A DNA stretch of 64,000 bases. Source: Canna indica. Its lineage: Eukaryota; Streptophyta; Magnoliopsida; Zingiberales; Cannaceae. This document shows, piece by piece, positions 22,414-33,358 of the stretch. The stretch lies in assembly GCA_034359265.1 (NCBI GenBank), contig CP136898.1, positions 37,719,501 through 37,783,500 of the forward strand. The letters are read 5' to 3'. The stretch's first letter is position 1. Every line of letters starts with the position of its first letter. The position numbers and the translations under genes are program-made. A model generated the notes under the pieces. That model saw only the letters and a program-made list of their open reading frames with translations, had not been told where the DNA came from and searched no databases.

Positions 22414-25064
22414 CAAATATGATAAGAGATGACTCACTAACTCTCAGATAGAATACCTCACTCTCACAGTTGAACAAGGAAATCAATGGCTCGCCACAAT
22501 ACAGGATTCACTCAAAACCCAAAGCTATCTGTAAAGAAACAATCACATGGCTGAAGAATAACAATATGAACACTGCAAACATAGTTTTATACTCCAACAA
22601 AAGCTTCTAATTACTTCAAATCAACATGATCAGGAAGCTTTCAATATGCGCAAGAAACTGGAAGATGAACTACTCCAAGCAATCAAAGATGAAGAGATAT
22701 ATTGGAGACAAAAATCCCGGATCAAATGGCTTCAAGAAGGAGACCAGAATACCTTATTCTTTCATGCTTGTACGCGTACGAGAAGATGCACAAACACCAT
22801 CCAACGTCTTAAAAACCACCATGGAGAATGGGTAGAAGGTATGTCTGCAATTGCTGATGTAGCACAACATTATTTTCAGTCACTTTTCTGCTCTACCAGT
22901 CCACATATCCTTTCAACCGACCTGCAATATTAGTATAAACAAGTCACTCATCGGGGCAATAACTGGCTACTACGGCCAATCACAGAAGATGAAACAAAGA
23001 TGACAACATTTTCACTCAATCCAGATAGTGCACCAGGTTCGGATGGCTTCACAGGCCATTTTTTCAGACGTTATTGGCACAAACTAGGACCTGAGATTAC
23101 CAAGGCAGCAACTTCCTTCTTCACCAGCCGGAAGCTTCTCAAAAGTTTCAACCATACTCTCATTGCCTTAATACCTAAACAAAAGATTATCCAAGAGATG
23201 AACCAGGTTCGACCAATAAGTTTAAGTAATTTCATTTACAAAATTTTCTCCAAGATCATTGTAAATAAGTTGCAACCGATTATGGGAACCATAATTTCTG
23301 AAAACTAGTGTGCATTCATCAAGAACAGATTGATATCAGATAATATCTTGCTAGCCCATGAAATCACACATTACCTCAAGACAAAGCAAAACACAAAGAC
23401 TCACGAGATGGCAATAAAACTCGACATGAGCAAGACATTTGATCATCTTGAATGGCCATTTATAACTGCTACTCTTAAAGCCATGGGATTTCATCCTCAC
23501 TTTATTGAGCTGATCCAACAATGCATAGAAATAGTCTCATACTCAGTCATTGTTGGCGGTCAAACTTATGGTTATTTCAAGCCCGCGCGAGGAATAAGGC
23601 AGGGAGATCCCCTCTCCCCATTTCTCTTCGTAATTGCCATGGAGAGTTTTCTCCAACTGCTTGAGCACGCAAGGAACCAAGGCTTCATCCATGGAGTACA
23701 TATCAGTAGACACAGTCCCTCTATCTCTTCTTTATTTTTCGCAGACGATGTGCTCCTTTTCAGTAAAGAAGACGAACACCATGCATGCACAAACTCTTCA
23801 ATGTCTTTTTGCGAAGTATGAAGCAATGAGTGGACAACAGGTAAATAGTTCAAAGTCAGCTATTATGCTATCAAAACACACTCCAGATCATACCAAGACT
23901 GCTATTAGCTCCATCCTTTCCATAACAAAGACGAATTTTGATGAGAAATATCTTGGTCTACCGGCTACTATAAACCGATCTAAGCAAAGCTCTTTTGAAT
24001 ACATCATCTCAAAGATCACTTCCATAATACAATCGTGGTCATCAAAATTCCTCTCCAGAGCAGGCAGAACAATGCTAATTAAAGCAGTCCTCAACTCTAT
24101 CCCCTCTTATACTATGTCCTATTTTCACATATCCGATACCATTTGTGACCACATAAGTCGTTTATGCTCTCAGTTCTGGTGGTCATCTACCCGCGGGAAA
24201 CGAAGTATCCATTGGTTAAAATGGACACAACTCTGCAAAAGCTTTAAATCGGGAGGTCTGGGTTTCCGTGATTGTAGAGCTCAAAACCTTGCACTTCTAG
24301 CTAAACAATGTTGGCGCATAATGAAATATCCAGATTCCCTGCTTAGTCGAACCTTAAAGGGACGTTATTTCCCTTACAGTGAATTCATGAACGTAGAAAA
24401 TTACAACAATCCCTCTGGGGGATGGCAGAGCATTATCAAAGGACGAGATCTCATCCATACTAGTATACGATGGAATATTGGTGCACGAACAACTCGGACC
24501 TTACACGATCAACCATGGCTTCCCTGCGAACCACTTTTCAGCATAAGTGGACCTCAGCCAAACCCTCTCCAGCCAACATTAATTTCTGATTTTTTTGATA
24601 GAGAGATATACATGTGGAATACTCAGATGGTACAAAGTTTTTTTTCCCGATCTGTAGCTGACTTAATTCTATCAGTGGAAATCCTACCGAGTGCTGATCA
24701 ACCTCATTGGCACTATTCTTCAAATGGGGAATACACAGTGGCCTCCGGTTATAAGATTGCACTGTCAAAAATGCAACCAGACGTCACCTCTCCACATCCT
24801 TTCCCTTGGAACAACATATGGAAACTCAAAGTTCCCCTGAAGATAAAAACATTCCTATGGAGATTACTGCAAGACTCTCTTCCAACACGAACAACACTCC
24901 AAAGTAGACATGTTCCTATTCCTACAGATGCATGTCCCATTTGTAAGCACAACCCTGAAGATGAGAAACACCTCTTCTTTACCTGTCCGCTTGCATCTCG
25001 AGTCTGGAAAATTTCATTGCTCCCTATTCCAAATAGGCAAGCTGCACCTTCAATGGAGGCATGA
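22414..25064 (+). pseudogene. LINE 1 ORF2, reverse transcriptase and zf-RVT part
   Basis: Continuation of ORF2 after the Sirevirus. RT motifs in order: SAPGSDGFTGHFF (about 23031), HTLIALIPK, VRPISLSNFIYKIFSK, AFIKNR, AIKLDMSKTFDHLEW, GIRQGDPLSPF (about 23590) and FFADDVLLF (about 23734-23760), the catalytic FADD box. Stops are seen at YDKR/stop/LTNS near 22425, at 22931 and at 23306 (before CAFIKNR). A +1 frameshift lies near 23790, after which the frame stays open to 25064 through KYLGLPATINRSK, LSRAGRTMLIKAVLNSIPSY and the zf-RVT domain (PLKIKTFLWRLL, CPICKHNPEDEKHLFFTCP). No RNase H follows. Confidence 0.92.
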
Positions 25065-25340
25065 TGGATTGAAGCTTTACAACTCCTGAAGCTACTCCCA
25101 GATGGCCTTAGAAGATGCTGCACATTACTATGGAGCATATGGAATACTCGGAATAAATGCATTTTTGAAGGGATACCTCCAGATCCGCATAGCACATTAA
25201 ACATTGCATTATCAATGCTTTAATATTTCCCAGCTATCTTTCCTTAATGTATTAAAGCTTTCCTAGCTGAAAATTGTAAACCTGTGATAATTTCCATGTC
25301 ACCATCTTTCATTCAATGAATGAATCTGCTAACTTATGGC

Positions 25341-25353
25341 AAAAAAAAAAAAA
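25341..25353 (+). other. Poly(A) tail of LINE 1
   Basis: Thirteen A residues after ACTTATGGC, downstream of the zf-RVT coding and a short AT-rich 3' UTR. It marks the 3' end of LINE 1. The sequence after it (TAGAATTTTTTTAATG) has no clear repeat at the 5' end. Confidence 0.75.
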
Positions 25354-26938
25354 TAGAATTTTTTTAATGTTATCTCCAACAACATTTTCAACATGAAATA
25401 TAAAAACATCAAATAATCAAATTAGATGTATTGCAGTCCAAAAAAACATCAATAGATTATTTCCCTGTCATTGTTTATGAAGAGGGGGGACGATTTCTCA
25501 AGAAGGAGGATGATCCAGTGGATTATCAAATAATAAAGAGATGAAGTCTCACAAAGATATTTTTATAATTTACATTCATTATATCCCGCGTAACCCCTTC
25601 AAAAACCTCCAAAGTTGGAGGATTTGGAAATGGGCACTAGGAGGAGTTTGAAACGCATTCAAATCCCTCCAAGCCCGTTTTCCTCCCGCAAAAAAAGTTA
25701 CTCAGCCAGGCTGGATATTTTAAACCCTTCCAAAAATCTCAATCCAAACATAGTGTTAATGATACCTTTTTCCCCTCCAAATATTTAATTCTAAAAGTAA
25801 TTAGTTTTTTTTTTAATTTCGTCTCTCATTCCATTACCCTTCCTTCTTTTTCCCCTCCAAGCAAATAAAAATAATCAGTATCAAACTTATCTCCCCTCTC
25901 TCTCCTTTCCTCCAAAAATGATTAACTAAACATTAGTGCCAATCTTTTATATATGTTCAAGCATGCTCATTTAGCAATTGCAGCTGCTTTCAGAGAGTGA
26001 AAGTATGTGCATTGATTTTACTTGAGGCAAACAATATACCTAGTTTCAATTTTTGAACAATGATGAAAACTATGATAAGAGAAAAGATGCTCTTGTGTTT
26101 TCAAATAATGTACTTTGGTAACTTGTAGTTTTTGCTTTACCTAGGAGCTCCTTTCAATCATTTTTTGGATGCATATTCTTGTTTGAAAGGTGGCAAATCT
26201 TTTCTAATTCGTCTAATGCCGAACTAGATGATTATCGTTCATATTTTATAATTACTTAATTAATCGAGTGCTATAAGTAAATGGTTTGAAATTGTTGAGA
26301 TGGACAATACTAGTGACTTTTGATTTTTCTAGTTGGGCTTTCTTTAGCAAATAACTCTCTTCTATACATTCGAATTACGCATCTATTTCATATAATTGCA
26401 TATGACACATCTATTTCATGTAATTGTGTATGCTCAAAACACAAGAACATGGACTCCAAAGTTCAGTACAACAATTACTAAATATGATAGCTATACCAAC
26501 CTGCTCTTACACTGCTTACACCATTAGTTGTTGCATAATTTTTTATGATAATTTGTAAGGCATTGTATTAGATCTTGCCAATAATTGTTGAACTGTCTCT
26601 CCAATCAAGTCTTGGACAACATTTCTAGCTATTATAAACTGTGTGATTCCTATTTCATATTGGACAATTATAGAGAGACGAAACCTACATGAGACATATA
26701 ATGTTTAGTGCTAGAAATAGTGTATCATATGCAGATAGTTTCAATCAAGTCGAGGAAAGAGCACAAGTAGAAAAAAGAGAAGCAAAACAAGGATGATTGT
26801 ACATACAATATTGAGAATATTATTTGTGCTAAGCTATATAGGTAGAAGATGATTTTCTTTTTCAAAATTGAAACAAAATTATGCACATTGCAACATTGAG
26901 CATAAATGCAATTGACTTGTAATTTTCTTTGCATCAAT
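25354..26938. other. Intergenic stretch between the two LINEs; possible Harbinger end
   Basis: No coding sequence is recognisable. At 25742-25755, ATCCAAACATAGTG followed by TTA resembles the inverted end of a PIF/Harbinger element with its TTA target site. This could be the right end of the element whose transposase lies at 9153-11578, with LINE 1 inserted inside. A similar string ACTAAACATTAGTG lies near 25927-25940. The remainder to 26938 is AT-rich with nothing further recognisable. Confidence 0.35.
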
Positions 26939-27103
26939 TCAAATTTAAACATATGTCGTTTTCAAGTCAATAAGAAGAGTAGGGGTTTATGGCGGGAACT
27001 AGCTTTTGTGACGGCGAAGGCAAACTTGCGAACCTAAGGATCGGGAAATCCACGGGATTTCCTCCAAAGCCAACGAACCCCCCCCCCCCCCCCCTCCGAT
27101 CTA

Positions 27104-28807
27104 TTGCCAAGAAGGAGATCTGTTGATCCTAGAGCAGCATCGAGCTCCAATCTGAATCTGGCTCAAAGTCTTTCTCTGCACCTGAATCCCCTCTTCGGAG
27201 GTCTGAAGCCAATCCACTATAAGAATGATTCTATATTGGATAATGCTTGTGATGCTTTGAGTAAGAGTTATGTGGCTGTAGAAAATCCTTTGTTTGTGAA
27301 ATCTCAAAAAATAAATGTTGAGAAACTTCAGACCAGATGGGGCAATCCGATTTCTTGGGGCCTTTTTAAAGGAGCTCAGGTTAATGAATAAATACCACAA
27401 TCAGATGGGTTGTATGAGAAACTGAAGAAAATCCAAGCAGGATCAAAGGGTGAAGTAACAATTGATGACAATCTAATGTTTGCAGCAAGATCAGAGTGGA
27501 GAAATAGCCTTTATGGCAAATTCTTTGGTCGGACTCCTCCTCTTTCTCTTATTCAACAAGTTATACCAAAAATTTGGAAATTGAAAGGCAGTGTGCAGAT
27601 AATAGATCTGACCGCAGGGTATTTTTGTTTTAAATTCACCTGCGAGAAAGACATGAACAAGGTCCTACTGGATGGCCCCTGATTCTTCAAAGGTCAAGCT
27701 CTTCTTTTATCCCCCCGGAAGGCAAATTTTCAACCTTTTCTAGAGGAAATTGAGGCCATTCCTATCTGGCTTCAGCTCCCGGGTCCCCCCCTTGAGTACC
27801 TGCATAAGGAAATTCTGATGAAGATTGGCAGCACAATAGGTCAGCCTATCAAAGTGGACAGTGTTACACTTAAAGGACAGAGGGCAAGATTTGCTAGGAC
27901 GTGTGTTTTATGGAATCTAAATGACAAGGTTCCATCAAGAATCTGGATCAATGGGGGTGGCATTAGATTTTGGCAAGCCATAACTTTTGAAAATATTCCA
28001 AAGCTATGCTTTAATTGTGGAAAGATGGGGCTGTCCAGATAATAAGGTTTCTTTTAGAAAAGCAAATGATGAGAATGTATCTGCTAAAAAAATGATGGAG
28101 TCTCCAATTCTGGCATTAATGACTGCAAGGGAATTTTTGGGCCTTGGCAAGTCATAAATAGAAAGAAGAAACCTCAAGCAAAAATAAATTCAATGCAAAG
28201 TGGGATGTACAAAAATAGGTTTGAAGGCCTTAATGTTTTCAAAGATTAGGCTGTCGATGAAAAAGAAAATCTGGCTCCTGTGATTAAAGCTGAGGAGGAT
28301 TATAATGAAATTAAGCAAACAACTCATACTTTTCCCAACAACAAATCAAATTCTTCTAAAACTATCATTGTTCCCCCTGCTTAAATGTCCAAGGTTAACT
28401 TCAATACTAAGGGAAAGAGCAAAGTTTCTGACATAAACATGAAGGACTTGAATTTTCAGTCTAAAAATGAAGCCCCAGTTCCAGTTAAAGTAAATGTTGA
28501 TAAAAGTCTGGAAGCTTTCCATAGCAAACTGACTGACACTTTTGCTATCGCAGTTAGTAGAATAAAGGATTCAATTGTCACCATTGGGGATGACATGGAT
28601 GATGATTTGAATGTCCCAATAATGGCTGAAATTGGCAAAATAAGAAAAGCAACAAATCAGAGCATTCATTATGAGTGTTTTCCTTTCAACACAGGGCAAA
28701 ATAAGATGAAGAAAAAGAAACATTCCAAGGATGAGAGGGTTATTATTTCTGATGGATACCCTCTTTTAGGAAGTGGGACAGAAATAAGAATAGCTAATCA
28801 ATCATGA
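27104..28807 (+). pseudogene. LINE 2 ORF1: DUF4283 and zinc-knuckle region
   Basis: One reading frame covers most of it. From ATG 27104 (MPRRRSVDPRA) it runs through in-frame stops at 27389 and 27680 to a DUF4283 core (SLYGKFFGRTPPL, IIDLTAGYFCFKF, then WLQLPGPPLEYL). The frame is lost at the zinc knuckle near 28008 (LCFNCGKMG). After a shifted stretch (REFLGLGKS, GPWQVINRKKKP) it recovers and is open from 28385 (MSKVNFNTKGKSK) to the TGA at 28805-28807. The C-terminal tail is Lys-rich, as expected of an RNA-binding ORF1. A run of 18 C residues lies just upstream, near 27079-27096. Confidence 0.85.
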
Positions 28808-28925
28808 AACTTCTATCTTGGAATATTAGAGGGGGCCTTAAAGCTTCTGGGTGGGATTATATTCATCTCACCTTAAAGGATAATAGACCTGATATGATTT
28901 TGCTTTTAGAAACTCATTTAAATAA
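28804..28925 (+). pseudogene. LINE 2 ORF2, first part of the endonuclease
   Basis: The ATG at 28804-28806 overlaps the ORF1 stop at 28805-28807 (ATGA), so ORF2 was probably translated by termination-reinitiation. It encodes the canonical endonuclease start MKLLSWNIRGG, with the catalytic Asn, and PDMILLLETHLN, with the catalytic Glu. It is cut by the MULE inside the codons for LNN; the frame rejoins at 33359. Confidence 0.9.
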
Positions 28926-29272
28926 GGGTAATTACCTGAATATATTCTGAACTATGGACTTTGTCTCAAATCTATCATGAACTTTGACTTCTCCAAATTG
29001 CATCCTCAACTATCACACTTGTATCAATTGCATACCTCCGTCAAAATTCCGTCAGCTACCCCGTTAACCCTGCCACGTGGCATGTACACGTGTAATAATT
29101 TTTTTTTAATTCGAAACCGAATAAAAATTCTTTTTTTCAAAACCTTTTTTGATGTCCACGTGTGCTGCACACGTTGATTAAAAAATTATTTTTTTAATTT
29201 TTTTAAAAAATGATGTTCTGACTTGTCCACGTGTGAAGCACACGTGGATTGTCTTTTTGCCCTAAAATAAAC
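28926..29272 (+). repeat. Left terminal inverted repeat of the MuDR-type MULE
   Basis: Pairs with 33006-33349 at high similarity over about 345 bp. It contains five CACGTG cores (29074, 29087, 29157, 29228, 29241), some within longer palindromes such as GCCACGTGGC and CACACGTGG. CACGTG is the plant G-box bound by bZIP/bHLH factors, so the TIR may double as a promoter. That role is inferred. Confidence 0.9.
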
Positions 29273-29840
29273 CCCGACTGCCCCACATGTTCCCCGACAT
29301 CAACTTCCCCATCCGCTGGCCGAAGCTTCGACGATCGGCGATAATAACAGTTCTATGGCGACTGCTTCGACTCCGGCGATGAGGAATCACTGACTACAAC
29401 AGTCGGCGACTGCTCGCAGAATGGAAGCTCAGGGGAAACAACCCCTGCGTCATTCTACTCGATGTCGCAGGACCATCCTTCCTCCCAAGCTTGACCAATC
29501 GACTGCTGAAAACCCTATAAGTTCAAATTTTGTTATTTTTGTGTGTGTTTGATTCACATTTATGTTTTGAACCAATATTAGGGTTTATTTGTATCTGCCG
29601 TTAGGGCTTTGAGATTTTTTATTTTCGAGTGTTTACTGTTATATTACTTGTTAATCTATATTGAAGTCTTACTGTTAGCAGCTATGATTTAGTGTTTACT
29701 GCTATGGTTTATAGAAATCATAATTTGGATGTTAGCAGCTATAAAAGAGCTATCTGGTATATATATTACCGTTGATGTAATCTGGTTTATGTTCATGTAA
29801 TCTTCTTTATTGTTGATTTTTTATTCTGTATTAACTACTG

Positions 29841-29995
29841 TTAGTATACCCTATTAGTATACTACTGTTAGTATACTATTGTTACTGTATTCATACTGTT
29901 AGTATACTATTTTTTATTCTGTACTCATACTATTAGTATACTACTTTTTATTTTGTATTCATATTGTTAGTATACTACTATTAGTATCCTATTGT
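29841..29995. repeat. Short TTAGTATAC repeat cluster inside the MULE
   Basis: About seven copies of TTAGTATAC plus one variant (TTAGTATCC), spaced irregularly by 15-35 bp, between the left TIR region and the transposase exons. No function is evident. It lies about where the missing 5' part of the transposase gene should be. Confidence 0.7.
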
Positions 29996-30000
29996 TATTC

Positions 30001-31425
30001 TTAAGTATGAATTGTGTAAGCATCAGGTTGCTTTGGATAGTAGCAATACTTCATCTTCAGATAGCATTGATTATACTAGAAGCACAGTACCTTGCACAAT
30101 GCAGAAGGGCAAGCACATGAGCAACCAACCATCAAGTTCTGGTTCTAGCAACACTAGTTCAAATCAATCAGACTTGCAGTTTGAAATTTGAGGTCCAGTA
30201 TATGGACAAGATACATGTTGTGAACCTTGGCAATCAGACTTGCACATGTAGGAGGTGGGATCTCAGTGGGATACATTGTAACCATGCAGTTTCTTGCATC
30301 AACTGGATGAAAGAGGACCGAGAGACATATATCAATGATTACTTCAAGAGAGATACTTATCTCAAGACTTATGAATTCTTTTTGGAACCACTAACTGGAA
30401 AGGATACTTGGCCGGCTGTGGATGCCCCCCATGTTTTGCCACCACATGTTAAGAAAATGCCGGGTAGACCAAAGAAAGTAAGAAGAAGAGAATTACATGA
30501 GGATGATAGTAACACAACAAGATACTCTAAACACGGTTCAATCATCAAGTGTCAAATATGTTTCCTTGAAGGCCATAACAGAAGAAGTTATCCATTGAGG
30601 ACACGAGGAGCTTCAACACATGTGGAGGAGGTAAGTTGTCAATTGTGTGTTGTAGGGTCCATTTAATCAAATTTGACATTATCTTAGTATCCATAACAGA
30701 AGAAGTTGTACTTTCATTAATCAAATTTGAATTTATCTAAGTATCCATTTAACATGTGTTGTAGGGTCAAACAAGCCAGCCCAATAGAGGCAGAGGAAGA
30801 AGAGGGAGGGGAAGAGGCGAAGAAACACAATCCAGTACAATTCATGTAGAGGCAGATGTACCTTCAACCTCTAGTGGCAGAGGTAGAGGAAGAGCCTCAA
30901 CATCTGGTGGCAGAGGTAGAGAAAGAGCCTCAACATCTGGTGGCAGAGGTAGAGGAAGAGCCTCACCATCTGGTGGTAGAGGTAGAGGTAGAGCTTCAAC
31001 AGTAAGTTCCCTGGTTTATATCTCATTCTAGTATCAACATGTTCTAATTCATATCAATGAATATCTTAGTGTATAAACATTAATCATTTTTATATATAGG
31101 CAATGCATAGAGAAAGAGCTATGACATTACAAGGATTTAGTGTGTTTACTGGAGAGGAGACAGGAACCACTTATTACAGGGTAGTCCATTTGTTCAATTC
31201 ATTTGTTCAATTTGTTCAGATTCATTCCTAATCAGTTTACTTGTTCAATTTGTTCAGATGCTCGGTAGTGGCTTGTCCATTTGTTCACCAAGAGGAGAAT
31301 ATAGTGGATCGATCATTTGCGAATGCGATCGAAGAGTTCGTGCTTTACAAGAAGACTTGAATGTAACACAAACATCTCAGGATTCTCCTAATATTGGACA
31401 AAATGTAACACCAAGAGATGATTAA
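30001..31425 (+). pseudogene. MUDRA-like transposase, C-terminal exons only
   Basis: The clear part starts near 30181 (KFEVQYMDKIHVVNL). It has the SWIM zinc finger CTCRRWDLSGIHCNH, then a zinc knuckle (CQICFLEGHNRRSYP) in which the last Cys is Tyr. An intron starts at GTAAGT near 30631 and ends near 30763. Exon 2 encodes a Gly/Arg/Ser repeat region with several SGGRGRGRAS units. Two more small introns follow (from about 31001 and about 31181), and the last exon ends at TAA near 31425. A Ser-rich stretch at 30001-30180 (KHQVALDSSNTSSSD) may be N-terminal. The catalytic DDE core between them is absent, and a stop precedes VQYMDK in one frame. Exon limits are read from GT/AG consensus and are approximate. 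Confidence 0.85.
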
Positions 31426-32235
31426 AAATATACTATGTGTTGGACAGCATCTCAGAATTCACAAGCATGTGGATATTTGATATATACTATTTGGTTTAAT
31501 ATACTATTTTGACAGTATAATGGTCATATTGTGGATATTTGGTTTAGTATTGTGATATTTTGAATGTGGATATGTATTGACAATATAAGTAGGTGTTGAC
31601 AGTATTTTTACTTATTCGGTTTAGTATAATGGATTGACAGTGTTTATTCCACTTATTTCTACTGATGTGTTTAATATAATGTGTGTTGATAGTATTTTAG
31701 AATGAATATGATTTCAGTCTCATTTTTGAGTGGATATGGTTTCAGTCTCAAATGTATCTTGAACAAAAAGAGAGTGGATATGGTTTCCATTGCATTTTGA
31801 TACTACTACCATTATTGGAAAGTTTGTTGAGGTGGTTTTACAATTGTATTCAATCAAGAGAGTTGAGGGAATTTTTATTTGGTCTCAAATGTATCCTCAA
31901 TCTAAATTTAGTCTCGTATGTATCCGAATTTTGGTTGACATGAATAATCAATTTCACAATAAACATTCATATTTCATAACCTGAACTGACAATGAATCTC
32001 AGAATAATAAAATAATATGTACCATAACATCACCTATTACCATAACATCAATTATTTCATAACACCTGAAAACTTCAAGACTTCAATACTTACATCTTCA
32101 TTCGACATCAAAATACATCAAAATAGATCAAAAGATACATCATGCCCATGACATGAACGCTTGAACCATCCAAGCACAAATGATAACATAAATATACATC
32201 TTCATTGTCCTGATTGACATTTACAATTCTTCATA

Positions 32236-32620
32236 TTACTTCTCCAACTTATTCACTTTATAGTTGAGGATTGTTGTCTTCTCTTGCAGTAAATTGATTT
32301 TCTCTGTAAGTAACTCATCGTGGTTCCGTGTAAGTTCCCCGCGCTCAGAATATTCATCATACCAAACAAAAAAACCACAATCATCTTATCTTTTCTACAA
32401 GAATACATTGTGTTTTAATAAATATATTGGAACCAAAATTTAATACTTCAATACAACACTTAACACTTACCTTCCAATGGGCACATCTCCAAAATCGTCT
32501 CCCAGGATTTTTTCTGGTTTTTGAAATTAAAATTCGAGCTTCAATTGAGTGATAGCATATAGGTCTGTTTAAAATCGAGGAAATTGATGCTTCCTCTATC
32601 TCATTGTTCGTTGATGTCAT
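32236..32620 (-). CDS. GRF-type zinc-finger small protein, antisense inside the MULE
   Basis: Read leftward from ATG at 32620. Exon 1 (32620-32471, 50 codons) encodes MTSTNNEIEEASISS and the first half of a GRF finger (CYHSIEARILISKT, NPGRRFWRCAHWK). It ends at a GTAAGT donor. After an intron of about 90 bp, the matching second half appears near 32385-32340 (DDCGFFVWYDE). A Leu/Lys/Glu-rich coiled-coil-like tail (ELLTEKINLLQEKTTILNYK) follows to TAA at 32236-32238. GRF fingers bind nucleic acid. The frame across the presumed acceptor contains a TAA, so the gene may be slightly degenerate or spliced differently from my reading. Whether it is a second MULE gene or captured cannot be decided here. 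Confidence 0.65.
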
Positions 32621-33005
32621 TGGTTCCTCTAGGCAATAATGAGCTAAATTAACAGTGAGCTCCTTATAATGATAATATAGAGTTAGCTCCTTACAATGAT
32701 AATTAACACTGAGATAAATTACAGTGAGGTTTAATAACAGTGATAAATTATAATGTGCTAAATGAAATGATCTTACCAGGTGAACCAAAATAAGCCGCCG
32801 GGGATAGAAGACTAGCTCACCAAACTAACCGACGATGACTTAGGGATTTGAGGTGATGCTTCGTCGATGAATAAGAGCTCAGGGGAGCTGGTTCGTCGAG
32901 GATTTGGCGCACGGGGGAGCTGCTTGTCGAGGATTTGGCACTCGGGGGCACTAGGGGAGCTTCTCGACTTAGGGATTCTTTCCCGAGGCTGTCGAGGTGA
33001 GGAGA

Positions 33006-33349
33006 TTTATTTTAGGGGGTACTGTGAAGCACACGTGGACAAGTCAAAATAGCATTTTTTAAAAAAATATTAAAAAAAATAATTTTTTAATCCACATGTG
33101 CAGCACACGTGGACATCAGAAAAGATTTTGAAAAAAAAGAATTTTTTATTCGGTTTCGAATAAAAAAATATTTTTTTTATTACACGTGTACATGCCACGT
33201 GGCAGGGTTAACGGGGTAGCTGACAGAATTTTGACAAAGGGATGCAATTGATACAAATGTGATAGTTGAGGATGCAATTTGGAGAAGTCAAAGTTCAGGA
33301 TAGATTTGAGACAAAGTCCATAGTTCAGGATATATTCAGGTAATTACCC
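33006..33349 (-). repeat. Right terminal inverted repeat of the MuDR-type MULE
   Basis: Inverse of 28926-29272, ending at GGTAATTACCC, followed by TTTAAATAA. It retains several of the CACGTG cores (for example in GCCACGTGGC near 33195). Confidence 0.9.
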
Positions 33350-33358
33350 TTTAAATAA

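Larger units (their letters stand above)
12095..25353 (+). mobile_element. L1-type LINE copy 1, interrupted by a Sirevirus
   Basis: Non-LTR retrotransposon reading left to right: ORF1 (12122-13390), endonuclease (13396-14125), Sirevirus insertion (14126-22413), RT and zf-RVT (22419-25220), short 3' UTR and a 13-nt poly(A) at 25341-25353. Without the insertion it is about 5 kb, near full length for a plant L1 but lacking the RNase H found in LINE 2. The 5' boundary is approximate: I place it where GC-richer coding-like DNA begins and found no convincing target duplication. Multiple stops and frameshifts show it is dead. Confidence 0.88.
28926..33349 (+). mobile_element. MuDR-type MULE with about 345-bp terminal inverted repeats
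   Basis: Inverted ends begin GGGTAATTACCTGAATATAT. The 9-bp target duplication TTTAAATAA, the Mutator hallmark, lies at 28917-28925 and 33350-33358. TIRs are 28926-29272 and 33006-33349. The interior holds the C-terminal exons of a MUDRA-like transposase on the plus strand and a GRF zinc-finger gene on the minus strand. The transposase catalytic core is missing, so the element is non-autonomous. It sits in the LINE 2 endonuclease and postdates that LINE. Confidence 0.95.

Noticed and set aside
27101..27400. Minus-strand ORF of 99 codons opposite LINE 2 ORF1
   Set aside because: It is a shadow of the ORF1 frame, which has family motifs on the plus strand.
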